From Variovorax sp. PMC12 (GTDB taxonomy: Bacteria; Pseudomonadota; Gammaproteobacteria; Burkholderiales; Burkholderiaceae_C), in the NCBI RefSeq assembly GCF_003019815.1, contig NZ_CP027773.1, forward strand, positions 3,483,001-3,547,000: DNA of 64,000 nt, given 5' to 3'. Each line of letters opens with the position of its first letter. Position 1 is the stretch's first letter. Positions 42,918-50,564 of the stretch are shown piece by piece. Both the position numbers and the translations under genes were made by a program. The notes beneath the pieces are model-generated. The model was given only the letters and a program-made list of their open reading frames with translations, was not told the DNA's origin and did not search any database.

Positions 42918-43169
42918 CTAAGGGAGCTTCCTGCGGCTGAGCCGCTTGTGCTGCCATCGGCGAAATGCCCAATCCCCAAGCAAACCGCCCGCCAGCAAAG
43001 CAACAAGCTGAACGGCAAGCGCAACCATATAGGCTTGCCCCAGATCGTCATCGTTCTTCGCAAATTTGAGTTCGTACCAATGGCCTGCGAGGCCAATGAG
43101 TTTGTAGAAGACTGAGCCGAGCGCGATCGCTCCGACAACGATGGAGAGGATGCGGATGACCAAGCTCAT
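42918..43169 (-). CDS. Small two-pass membrane protein, candidate Tae4 immunity paralog 2
   Basis: An 83-residue protein with two hydrophobic segments (about 4-27 and 46-65), a short acidic/basic loop between them (HWYELKFAKNDDD) and a strongly basic tail (FRRWQHKRLSRRK). The positive-inside pattern puts both ends in the cytoplasm and the loop in the periplasm. It is a clear paralog of the gene at 43188-43433 (about 37 identical positions of 81 by hand alignment). It is the third gene of the tae4 transcript, 18 bases after its paralog. I recognise no named family. Confidence 0.7.
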   Translation of the reverse strand: MSLVIRILSIVVGAIALGSVFYKLIGLAGHWYELKFAKNDDDLGQAYMVALAVQLVALLAGGLLGDWAFRRWQHKRLSRRKLP

Positions 43170-43187
43170 AACAAGAACCCGAAGAAG

Positions 43188-43433
43188 CTATCGACGCTCG
43201 AGCTTCCGCCGCTGCCACTTGCGGAACATCCAGTCGCCGAGCCACCCGCCCACGACAGCGGCAATCGCTTGCACCGCAAGAGAGAGAACATAAGCATCGG
43301 CCACGTCGTCGAAACTCCGGGCTTGGTTCGCTTCGTACCACTGCCCGATGGGCATTAGCAGGCCCGCTGCAACCAGAAAACTGAGTGCCAGTGCGCCAGC
43401 CACAACGCTGAGCAGTCGTAGCAGTAGTTTCAT
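43188..43433 (-). CDS. Small two-pass membrane protein, candidate Tae4 immunity paralog 1
   Basis: An 81-residue protein starting MKLLLRLLSVVAGALAL, with two membrane segments (about 4-28 and 50-66), a periplasmic-type loop (QWYEANQARSFDD) and a basic tail (FRKWQRRKLERR). Its ATG overlaps the tae4 stop (ATGA at 43430-43433), so translation is coupled to the effector, the usual arrangement for effector-immunity pairs. The known Tai4 immunity proteins are larger periplasmic proteins with signal peptides, so this would be a different type. Immunity is inferred from position and topology. Confidence 0.72.
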   Translation of the reverse strand: MKLLLRLLSVVAGALALSFLVAAGLLMPIGQWYEANQARSFDDVADAYVLSLAVQAIAAVVGGWLGDWMFRKWQRRKLERR

Positions 43434-43912
43434 AGGACTGGCCAAAACCATATGGCTTCTGCTCGACGCATATCGGTGATGACTCCTTCCCAAGAAATGT
43501 GCCACTGAATAAAGAACCAGGACGACCGTTTGGTTAGCCGCGCCCCATTCCAAAGATCGATGTGATCACCCTGCCTCCCTTCGCCCCAGTAGTTCTGGAT
43601 GAACACGATCCCGGTGCGCTTTGCAATTTTGTCGAAGCCTTCCTTGCCCGTGTATTTCTCTGTACGGGCCATGAGGCCCGACTTGCCAGAGTCCAGCCAA
43701 TTCGCCAACTCCTGCGCCCTGATCGGGTACTTCGGACTGTCCTTCTGCCAGGAGTAGACACCTCGGAAGCTCTCCATGCTCAGGCTCGAACGGATGAAGG
43801 CCGCACCCACGTTGATGGCACATTGATCCTTGTAGGCGTCCCTGTCGAGCAAGGCGTCGTCACCCTTGATCGTCGGATGGTTCGACCAGAGAGTCGCAAA
43901 AGATGGCTGCAT
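43430..43912 (-). CDS. tae4: Type VI secretion amidase effector of the Tae4 family
   Basis: A 160-residue NlpC/P60-type peptidoglycan amidase delivered into neighbouring cells. The catalytic Cys is near 31 in DQCAINVGAAF and the His near 117 in GDHIDLWNG, the characteristic Tae4 pair; WYWG-type NYWGEG precedes the His. There is no signal peptide, as expected for a secreted T6SS effector. No T6SS structural gene, VgrG or PAAR gene is in the window, so it is an orphan effector. The start is ATG 43912. The patch is lower in GC than its surroundings, suggesting transfer. Confidence 0.85.
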   Translation of the reverse strand: MQPSFATLWSNHPTIKGDDALLDRDAYKDQCAINVGAAFIRSSLSMESFRGVYSWQKDSPKYPIRAQELANWLDSGKSGLMARTEKYTGKEGFDKIAKRTGIVFIQNYWGEGRQGDHIDLWNGARLTKRSSWFFIQWHISWEGVITDMRRAEAIWFWPVL

Positions 43913-44029
43913 GGGATTCCGGGCAACGGCAAAGGCGGGAGCCCAAAATCTACCGCGCCTCCTGCGACTTTCGACGGCCGGAAAGGTTGTCAATTGATAC
44001 CCGGCGCAGAAACTTCGCGACACCCGCCG

Positions 44030-44458
44030 CTAGGCCGCGAACGCCGCCCGCACCGCCACGCCGCGCAGCGCCAGCCGCTTCTTCATGGACAGCACCGCCT
44101 TGTCCTTGCTCAGCAGCAGGGCGCCGTGCGCCACGGCCAGGTCGATGAACACCTGGTCGTCGGGGTCGCTGCACACGCAGGGCGCGCGCGGCGGAACGCC
44201 CTCCACCATGCGCACGCGCGCGTCGAAATCGGCCAGCACCGCCGGCACCTGCAGTTCCCGCTGCGCCATGCGCCTGGCGATGAGCGGGTAGCCCAGCACG
44301 CGTTCGAGCTCCACGCGCATGGCGGCCGTGGCCAGCCAGCGCAGCTCGCCCGCGGCCAGCCGCTCTGTCAGGGGGGCCCAGGCGGGGTCTTCGAAGACGA
44401 GCAGGTCGAGCGCGATGTTGGTGTCGATGACGACTGGGCCGGGTTCTGTCAACGTCAT
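44030..44458 (-). CDS. PIN-domain protein (COG1569-type putative ribonuclease toxin)
   Basis: A 142-residue PIN domain, a metal-dependent RNase fold. The acidic residues are in VVIDTNIALDLL at the start, MRVELERVL, and SDPDDQVFIDLAV. COG1569 proteins are usually toxin halves of toxin-antitoxin pairs, but I see no antitoxin frame on either side, so it may be a solitary PIN protein. It lies 117 bases upstream of tae4 on the same strand. Confidence 0.78.
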   Translation of the reverse strand: MTLTEPGPVVIDTNIALDLLVFEDPAWAPLTERLAAGELRWLATAAMRVELERVLGYPLIARRMAQRELQVPAVLADFDARVRMVEGVPPRAPCVCSDPDDQVFIDLAVAHGALLLSKDKAVLSMKKRLALRGVAVRAAFAA

Positions 44459-44575
44459 GGAATGTTCGGCAAATGCGGGCGATGTTGCACCATGCGGGGT
44501 CGGTGTCAGGTCCGCGTCGGGTCGGTACGCGAGAATACCGTCTTGCCAAACGCTTCCTCGGACAACGCCTCCTTC

Positions 44576-45040
44576 ATGAAACGAATACCGCTGCTCTGCC
44601 TTGTCCTGCTCGCCTCGGCGGGTGTCAGGGCCGAGTGGCTGACCCTCACGGGCACGCCCGGGGACGCCGACAGCAGCTATGTGCAGGTCGATCCCGCCAG
44701 CATCGAGGTCGACGGCGCGCACCGCACCGTGGCGCTGCGCATGAACCTGCAGGCAGAGCGCCTGAACCGCGACGGCGTGAGGTTCCGCTCTTTCCAGGGC
44801 GTCGCCACGGTCGATTGCGACGCCCGCAGCGCCCGCTATGTGAGCGCAAGCTACTTCTCGCAGCCCAATTTCGTGGGCGAACCGGCCCAGGTGAAGCATT
44901 TCGAGGCGGGCGACGTTCGCCCGGTGACCTTGCCCGGCGCGCCGCCCGAACTGGCCGCGCGCACGGTCAATGCAGCCTGCGCCGTTCGGCCGACGCAGGC
45001 GCCCAGGCCCGAGGGCACCGGCGAATCACTTCCGCGCTGA
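44576..45040 (+). CDS. Exported surface-adhesin-E-like small protein
   Basis: A 154-residue protein with a signal peptide (MKRIPLLCLVLLASAGVRA) and a beta-sheet domain: a WLTLTGTPG start, SYVQVDPASIEVDG, AVALRMNLQ-like strands and two cysteines likely paired (VDCDARSARYV and NAACAV). It resembles the surface-adhesin protein E family of periplasmic proteins. The role is unknown. Its end overlaps the convergent methyltransferase gene by 15 bases. Confidence 0.72.
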   Translation: MKRIPLLCLVLLASAGVRAEWLTLTGTPGDADSSYVQVDPASIEVDGAHRTVALRMNLQAERLNRDGVRFRSFQGVATVDCDARSARYVSASYFSQPNFVGEPAQVKHFEAGDVRPVTLPGAPPELAARTVNAACAVRPTQAPRPEGTGESLPR

Positions 45041-46255
45041 GCCCGCGACCATGTCGAAGCGGAACAGCCGGCATTCGATGGGGCCGTTCCACATCGGCAC
45101 GCGGCGCGACTCCTTCAGGCGCATCTGCCTGGGCAGCTTCAGGTCGGGCGTGAGCACCCAGGCGGTCCAGCCGGCGTAGTTTTTCTTCCAGTGGGCCGCG
45201 AGCTGGGGAAAGAACTCACCGCCGTCGCCCTGCTCGGTCTGCGCCGATTCGCGGGCGCCGAAGCGGCCGGTGCCGGCCACCCCGCCCACCTCGATGCGCT
45301 CGCCGTACGGCGGGTTGAGCATGATGACGCCGGCCTCGACCGGCGGCATGCGCTGCAGCGCGTCGCCGCCGCGGAACTCGACGGCCTGCGCCACGCCCGC
45401 GCGTTCCGCGTTGCGCTCGGCAAAGTCGACCATGCGGTGCGACACGTCCGAGCCGAAGATGGCGACGCCGTGGTCCCGCGCGCCGGCCTCGGCTTCTTTC
45501 CTGATGGCGGTCCAGACATGCGCCTGGAACGGCAGCAGCTTCTCGAAGCCGAAGCGCCGCAGCGACCCGGCCGCGATGCCGCGCGCGATCTGCGCCGCCT
45601 CGATGGCGATGGTGCCGCTGCCGCAGCAGGGGTCGTAGAGCGGCTGGGCCGACACTTCCCCGGTCTCGGGGTTCCACCAGCCGCTGGCGGCCAGCATGGC
45701 GGCGGCCAGGGTTTCCTTCAGCGGGGCGTCGCCCTTGTCCTGGCGCCAGCCGCGCTTGAACAGCGGCTCGCCCGAGGTGTCGATGTACAGCGTGCAGGTG
45801 TCGGTGGTCAGGTGGGCGAACACGCGGCAGTCGGGCCACTGGGTCTCGATGCTCGGGCGCACGCCGTTGGCCTTGGCGCGGAAGCGGTCGGCAATGGCGT
45901 CCTTGATGCGCAGGGTGGCGAAATTCAGGCTCTGCAGCGGGCTGTGCTGGGCCGTGGTCTCGATCTTGAAAGTCTGCCTGGGGGTGAACCAGATCTCCCA
46001 GGCCACGCCGTTGGCGATGGCGTAGAGATCGTTTTCATTGCGGTAGGGCGCATGGGCCAGCTCGACCAGCACGCGCTGCGCGAGCCGGCTGTGCAGGTTG
46101 AGCTTGAGGGCGTCGCGCCAGTCGGCGCGTACCCGCACGCCGCCGCGCAGCGTGAGCAGGTCTTGCCCGGCACGGCCGGTCAGGGCGTGCACCTCCTGGG
46201 CGAGGAATTCCTCGACGCCGGCGGCGCAAGGCAGGAAAAAGGAGAGATCGTTCAC
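45026..46255 (-). CDS. rlmL: THUMP-domain 23S rRNA guanine-N2 methyltransferase (RlmL-type)
   Basis: A 409-residue RNA methyltransferase. An N-terminal THUMP/ferredoxin region (about 1-165) is followed by a Rossmann methyltransferase with SAM site DPCCGSGTIAIEA and the catalytic NPPYGER near 320. It matches the N-terminal half of RlmL, which makes m2G2445 in 23S rRNA; the RlmK half is absent, as in many betaproteobacteria. The start is GTG 46255, which places NDLSFFLPCAAG at the family's N-terminus; an upstream GTG at 46309 would extend it. It is divergent from the hybrid kinase. Confidence 0.88.
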   Translation of the reverse strand: MNDLSFFLPCAAGVEEFLAQEVHALTGRAGQDLLTLRGGVRVRADWRDALKLNLHSRLAQRVLVELAHAPYRNENDLYAIANGVAWEIWFTPRQTFKIETTAQHSPLQSLNFATLRIKDAIADRFRAKANGVRPSIETQWPDCRVFAHLTTDTCTLYIDTSGEPLFKRGWRQDKGDAPLKETLAAAMLAASGWWNPETGEVSAQPLYDPCCGSGTIAIEAAQIARGIAAGSLRRFGFEKLLPFQAHVWTAIRKEAEAGARDHGVAIFGSDVSHRMVDFAERNAERAGVAQAVEFRGGDALQRMPPVEAGVIMLNPPYGERIEVGGVAGTGRFGARESAQTEQGDGGEFFPQLAAHWKKNYAGWTAWVLTPDLKLPRQMRLKESRRVPMWNGPIECRLFRFDMVAGSARK

Positions 46256-46294
46256 TGAAAGTTGGCCATCGGGAAGCCCGACTAGGGGACTCCA

Positions 46295-46325
46295 TTGTCG
46301 CCTTGTCACAGCCCTTCTCTATATA
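46295..46325 (+). promoter_or_regulatory. Candidate promoter of the third hybrid kinase
   Basis: In the 82-base divergent gap, ttgtcg (46295) and tatata (46320) lie 19 bases apart; tctata with a 17-base spacer is an alternative. Transcription would start within ten bases of the ATG, leaving a very short leader. The match is moderate. Confidence 0.3.
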
Positions 46326-46337
46326 GTCGATTCGCCG

Positions 46338-48137
46338 ATGAACCCCATCCTCGTTCCACCGGCGGCATCCGCCGCCCCGATCGCCGCCGGAAGCGACCGC
46401 TTCGCCATCGAATGCGAGGTGCTGCGGCTCTCGGTACGGCCCATCGGCCCGGTGCTGCTGGTGCAGTACCTGCTCAACTGCGGCGTGGCGGCGCTCTTCG
46501 CCTGGCAGTACTCGCTGGCGCGCGCGCTGGTGTGGATCGGCCTGATCACCATGGTGACGGTACTGCGCGGCTTCTTTCCGCAGCGGCTGCCGGAGCCGTT
46601 CACCCCGGCCACGCTGCGCGCGGCGCAGCGCCTGCACACGCTGCGCACCGGCATCTGGGAGCTGGCGCACGGCATGGCCGGCGTCCTGCTGTTCAACCCC
46701 GGGCGCGCCGACCAGCAGCTGCTGCTGGGCCTCATCCTCATGGGCATGACGCTGTCGTCGGCCTTCTCGGTGTCGTTCTATACGCCGGCCACGCAGCTGG
46801 CGATCACGCTGCTGCTGGCGCCGGTGATCGTCACGGGACTGTGGATGGGCTCGCCGGAAATGATGGCCGTGGCCGTCATCGGCATCGGCCTGATCGCGAT
46901 GATGTGGAAGCTGGTGGCCGAGCGCTCCCGCCAGCTCGAGGAAAACATCGGGCTGCGGCTCAACGAACGCACCCTGCGCGAACAGGCACTGGCGGGGCTG
47001 CGCGCGTCCGAACAGGCGCAGGCCGAGCGGCTGCGCTTCTTCTCTGCCGCCAACCACGACCTGCGCCAGCCGGTGATGGCCATCGGCCTGCAGGCCGAGG
47101 TGCTGCGCCAGCAGCTGGAAAGCGGCGCCGACACGCCGGCGGTGCAGCACACCGTGGCCTCGCTGGCACGCGCGCAGCAGGCGCTGGAAGGGCTGACCAA
47201 TCAGCTGCTCGAAATCGGCCGCATCGAGGCCGCTGTCGATCCGCTGCGGCCCGAGGCGGTGGCGCTGGCCCCGCTGCTGCATGAACTGGCGCGGCAGGCG
47301 GGCAACGGGCGCGTGGGCGTGCGCTGCCCGGCCGGCGCGGCTGCCTGGACCGACACCGTGTCGCTGCGCCGCGTGCTGGCCAACCTGGTGGACAACGCGG
47401 TCAAGTTCACGCCGCGCGGGCGCGTGCTGCTGGCGGTTCGGGCGCGCCGGCGCGAGGCCGGCCCCGCCTGGCGCATCGAGGTGCGCGACAGCGGCATCGG
47501 CATTCCGGCGGAAGCGCAGGAGCGGGTGTTCAACGACTTCGAGCAGATCGGCAACGTGGAGCGCAACCTGCAGCGCGGCCACGGGCTGGGCCTGGCGATC
47601 GTGCGGCGGCTGGCGGCGCAGCTCGGCATCGAGGTGGCGCTGCGCTCGGCGCCGGGCCGGGGCTCGGTGTTCAGCTTCGAGCTGCCGGCGGCGCCGGACG
47701 GCGCGGCGGTGACGCGCGCACTGCCCTCGCCGCAGGCCGGCAACGGCGCGGCGGCACACAACGCGCTGCCGCCCGGGCTGGCCGTGCTCGTGGTGGAGGA
47801 CAACGCGGTCGTGGCCGACAGCCTGCTGGCGCTGCTGCGGCAATGGGGCGTGGCGCCGCGCGTCTACGCCAGCGCGGCCGAGGCGCTGGCGCTGGCCGAC
47901 CTGCGCGCGCTGGACGCGGCGCTGTGCGACATCCGCCTGCCGGGCACGCTCGACGGCATCGCGCTGGCCGAACGGCTGCAGCGGCAGAAGCCGTCGCTCA
48001 CCATCGCGCTGATCTCGGCCGACATCAACGAGGCCACCCAGCGCCTGGCGCTGGAGCGCGGCTGGCATGCGCTGCGCAAGCCGGTGCAGCCGGACGAGCT
48101 GCACGGGGTGCTGCTGAAGGCGCTGCCGCCGGGCTGA
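46338..48137 (+). CDS. Hybrid sensor histidine kinase/response regulator
   Basis: A 599-residue protein. The first ~190 residues hold about six hydrophobic segments with little periplasmic loop, so sensing may occur within the membrane. A phospho-acceptor box NHDLRQPVMA has its His near 240. ATPase motifs are LANLVDNAVKF, DSGIGI and GLGLAIV. The receiver has VVEDNA, acceptor Asp near 531 (LCDIRLPG) and KPVQP. It is the third DLRQP-type hybrid kinase in the window but has an unrelated sensor part. No cognate regulator is adjacent. Confidence 0.92.
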   Translation: MNPILVPPAASAAPIAAGSDRFAIECEVLRLSVRPIGPVLLVQYLLNCGVAALFAWQYSLARALVWIGLITMVTVLRGFFPQRLPEPFTPATLRAAQRLHTLRTGIWELAHGMAGVLLFNPGRADQQLLLGLILMGMTLSSAFSVSFYTPATQLAITLLLAPVIVTGLWMGSPEMMAVAVIGIGLIAMMWKLVAERSRQLEENIGLRLNERTLREQALAGLRASEQAQAERLRFFSAANHDLRQPVMAIGLQAEVLRQQLESGADTPAVQHTVASLARAQQALEGLTNQLLEIGRIEAAVDPLRPEAVALAPLLHELARQAGNGRVGVRCPAGAAAWTDTVSLRRVLANLVDNAVKFTPRGRVLLAVRARRREAGPAWRIEVRDSGIGIPAEAQERVFNDFEQIGNVERNLQRGHGLGLAIVRRLAAQLGIEVALRSAPGRGSVFSFELPAAPDGAAVTRALPSPQAGNGAAAHNALPPGLAVLVVEDNAVVADSLLALLRQWGVAPRVYASAAEALALADLRALDAALCDIRLPGTLDGIALAERLQRQKPSLTIALISADINEATQRLALERGWHALRKPVQPDELHGVLLKALPPG

Positions 48138-48250
48138 AGGCGTCCGGCTCGGCCTGCGGTTCCGCTGCCGTTGCAGCGCTGGCACGGGCCGTGCAACAGC
48201 GTCACGGCTTCCGATATATGCTCCGCGCACAGGCCGCCGGACCTGCCCCG

Positions 48251-48844
48251 ATGTCCACCGCCACTCCTCTTTCTTCCCTCCCCGCCGATCCGCGCAACCT
48301 GCGCTACGGTGGCGTCGCCATCGCCTTGCACTGGCTGCTCGCGGCACTGATCGCGGGCTCGCTCGGCGTCGGCCTCTACATGACGGGGCTGCCGTTCTCC
48401 CCCCTGCGCCTGAAGCTCTACAGCTGGCACAAGTGGGCCGGCGTCACCATTTTGCTGCTGTCGGCGCTGCGGCTGGCGTGGCGGCTCGGGCACCGGCCGC
48501 CGGCGTTGCCGGCCACCATGTCGCCGTGGCAGCTCTCGGCCTACCGCACGGGCCATGCGCTGATGTACCTGCTGTTCTTCGCGATGCCGCTCTCGGGCTG
48601 GGCCTACAGCTCGGCAATGGGCGTGCCGGTGGTGTGGTTCGGCGCGCTGCCGCTGCCCGATTTCATGCCGGTCGACCAGCCCTTTGCCGAGGCGGTGCTG
48701 CAGCCGCTGCACAAGGGCTGCGCCTTCACGCTCGCGGGCGTCACGCTGCTGCACGTGGCGGCGGCGCTCAAGCACCACTGGATCGACCGGGACGGTCTGT
48801 TGAAACGCATGTGGCCCGCGCCACGCAAGGAATCCGCCGGATGA
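48251..48844 (+). CDS. Cytochrome b561
   Basis: A 197-residue four-helix di-haem membrane protein that passes electrons from quinol in the inner membrane. Haem-ligand histidines are visible in RYGGVAIALHWLLAA, KLYSWHKWAGV, AYRTGHALMYLL and TLLHVAAALKHHW. It is followed by two YceI genes, the first overlapping by ATGA at 48841, a frequent pairing because YceI proteins bind quinone-like lipids. Co-transcription is likely. An in-frame ATG at 48218 is possible but less likely. Confidence 0.9.
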   Translation: MSTATPLSSLPADPRNLRYGGVAIALHWLLAALIAGSLGVGLYMTGLPFSPLRLKLYSWHKWAGVTILLLSALRLAWRLGHRPPALPATMSPWQLSAYRTGHALMYLLFFAMPLSGWAYSSAMGVPVVWFGALPLPDFMPVDQPFAEAVLQPLHKGCAFTLAGVTLLHVAAALKHHWIDRDGLLKRMWPAPRKESAG

Positions 48845-49422
48845 AGCGCCGTTACCTTTTCGTTCCCCTGGCCTTGCTGGCGCTTGCGCCGGGCATGGCC
48901 GCCTTCGCCGAGCCGCCGGCCGCGAAGCTGGTCGCCGACAAGAGCCAGATCGTGTTCGTCAGCAAGCAGATGGGCGTGCCGGTGGAAGGCACGTTCAAGA
49001 AATTCGACGCCCAGGTCGCGTTCGACCCGAAGAAGCCCGAGGGCGGCAGCGTGGCGCTGCGCATCGACACGGCCAGCGCCGGCTTCGGCATTCCGATGAG
49101 CGACGCCGAACTGCCCAAGGCGCCGTGGTTCGACGCGGCGCACTTTCCGCAGGCCACCTTCCAGTCGAGCGCGATCAAGGCGCTGGGCGACGGCAAGTTC
49201 GAGATGACGGGCAAGCTCACCATCAAGGGCACCGCGAAAACGGTGACGGTGCCGGTCGGCATCGCCCCCGCCGGCGGCAACCAGGCGGTGGCGACCGGAA
49301 GCTTTACGATCCAGCGCCTCGACTACAAGGTCGGCGACGGCGAATGGACCGACACCTCGATGGTCGCCAACGAGGTGCAGGTGCGCTTCAAGCTCACCAT
49401 CGCGGGCCTGGGCCCGCTGTGA
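48841..49422 (+). CDS. YceI family periplasmic lipid-binding protein
   Basis: A 193-residue exported lipocalin-like beta barrel. A signal peptide (ends near AAFAEP) is followed by SQIVFVSKQMGVPVEGTFKKFDAQV, the family opening, and FEMTGKLTIKGTAKTVTVPV. YceI proteins bind isoprenoid (polyprenyl, quinone) chains in the periplasm. It is translationally coupled to cytochrome b561 and followed 43 bases later by a second YceI. Confidence 0.92.
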   Translation: MKRRYLFVPLALLALAPGMAAFAEPPAAKLVADKSQIVFVSKQMGVPVEGTFKKFDAQVAFDPKKPEGGSVALRIDTASAGFGIPMSDAELPKAPWFDAAHFPQATFQSSAIKALGDGKFEMTGKLTIKGTAKTVTVPVGIAPAGGNQAVATGSFTIQRLDYKVGDGEWTDTSMVANEVQVRFKLTIAGLGPL

Positions 49423-49465
49423 AGACCCGCCAGGCCGCGCCGCTGCTCACTCACTCCACTCTTTC

Positions 49466-50122
49466 ATGACACACCCAGCCACCGCCGTGAAGAAAAAGCT
49501 CATCCTTGCCGCGCTGCTGTCGGCCGCGGCCTTCTGCGGCAGCGCCGCGGCGCAGGACTACACGGCGCCGCCCGTGGCCGTGAAGCCCGCGGGCGGACCG
49601 AAGAAGAACGCGAACTACGTGGTCGACCCGACGCACACCTTCGTCATGTACGAGATGGGCCACTACGGCACCACCACCAACCGCGGGCGCTTCAGCACCA
49701 AGGATGGGTCGGTGCAGATCGACGGCACCGGAACCAGCGGCAAGGTCGACATCACGATGGACATCAGCTCCATCAACACCGGCGTCGACCTGCTCAACCG
49801 CCACGTGCAGAGCAAGGATTTCTTCAACGTGGCGGAATTCCCGACCGGCCGCTTCGTGGCCGACCGGATCGACATCAGCGGCGACAAGGTGGTCGACGTG
49901 CCGGGCACGCTCACGCTGATGGGGCAAACGAGGCCGGTGACGCTGAAGGCGGTGCGCTTCAACTGCTACCTGAGTCCGCTGATCAACCGCCAGGTGTGCG
50001 GCGGCGACTTCGAGACCACGGTGGAACGCAGCGACTGGGGAATCACCTGGGGACTGAACTTCGGGTTCGAGAACAAGGTGAAGCTGCTGGTGCAGGTGGA
50101 AGCGGTCAACGTCCAGCCGTAG
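49466..50122 (+). CDS. YceI family periplasmic lipid-binding protein (second copy)
   Basis: A 218-residue exported YceI protein: signal peptide near 9-29, then VVDPTHTFVMYEMGHYGTTTNRGRF and GTLTLMGQTRPVTLKAVRFNCY. It differs clearly from the upstream YceI and has two cysteines (FNCYLSP and RQVCGGDF) that could pair. It probably shares the b561-YceI transcript and binds a related isoprenoid lipid; some YceI-b561 sets are linked to acid or oxidative stress. Confidence 0.92.
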   Translation: MTHPATAVKKKLILAALLSAAAFCGSAAAQDYTAPPVAVKPAGGPKKNANYVVDPTHTFVMYEMGHYGTTTNRGRFSTKDGSVQIDGTGTSGKVDITMDISSINTGVDLLNRHVQSKDFFNVAEFPTGRFVADRIDISGDKVVDVPGTLTLMGQTRPVTLKAVRFNCYLSPLINRQVCGGDFETTVERSDWGITWGLNFGFENKVKLLVQVEAVNVQP

Positions 50123-50161
50123 GCGCTTCCGGCGCCGTGGCTGGCGGCCCTGCCGGCCTGC

Positions 50162-50419
50162 CTACCTGACGATGGTCTTGCCGGGGCGGCTCGCGGCCAG
50201 CGGTTCGTCGCCGTCGTCCTTCGGGGATTTCAGCCAGTCGCGGGCGGCCATCAGGGCACGCGGAAGATTCAGCAAGACCAGCATCCAGGCACCCATCGCC
50301 ACCGCCATCACCGCACCGAACAGCAGTTGCTCGGCCAGCGGCGCATCGCTCCAGTAGAAGAAGCTCAGCAAACAGGACAGGATCAATGCCCAGATGGCCA
50401 GAAGGTAGAGATTTTTCAT
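50162..50419 (-). CDS. Small two-pass membrane protein of unknown function
   Basis: An 85-residue protein with two hydrophobic segments (LYLLAIWALILSCLLSFFYW and LLFGAVMAVAMGAWMLVLL) and a basic-then-acidic soluble tail (AARDWLKSPKDDGDE). I recognise no family. ATG 50419 was chosen over an in-frame GTG at 50446. An 11-bp inverted repeat lies immediately upstream of the ATG. Confidence 0.6.
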   Translation of the reverse strand: MKNLYLLAIWALILSCLLSFFYWSDAPLAEQLLFGAVMAVAMGAWMLVLLNLPRALMAARDWLKSPKDDGDEPLAASRPGKTIVR

Positions 50420-50490
50420 TTTTGTGCACCGCGGAAGTCGGTACACAAAATGTAAACGAAAACATAATTTTAGTACTACTTAAAGTTTAC
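50420..50490. promoter_or_regulatory. AT-rich divergent control region with nested inverted repeats
   Basis: The dyad ttttgtgcacc (50420-50430) and ggtacacaaaa (50440-50450) pairs at 10 of 11 positions around a 9-base spacer. Just beyond, gtaaac (50452) and gtttac (50485) form a second inverted pair. The region is strikingly AT-rich for this genome and lies between the small membrane protein and the lysE-like gene, so it probably holds the operator and promoters of both. The regulator is unknown. Confidence 0.45.
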
Positions 50491-50564
50491 TTTTCAGTCG
50501 TTGATCAGCGTGACTTTCTCCACGCTATTCACCCATTTCAAATTTCCACCAAGAGGCAGCCCCG

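Noticed and set aside
43430..43912. A complete type VI secretion cluster
   Set aside because: Only the effector is present; no tss, hcp, vgrG or PAAR gene occurs in the window.
43988..43993. A TTGACA on the minus strand upstream of tae4 as a promoter
   Set aside because: It matches the -35 consensus, but no acceptable -10 lies 16-19 bases downstream.
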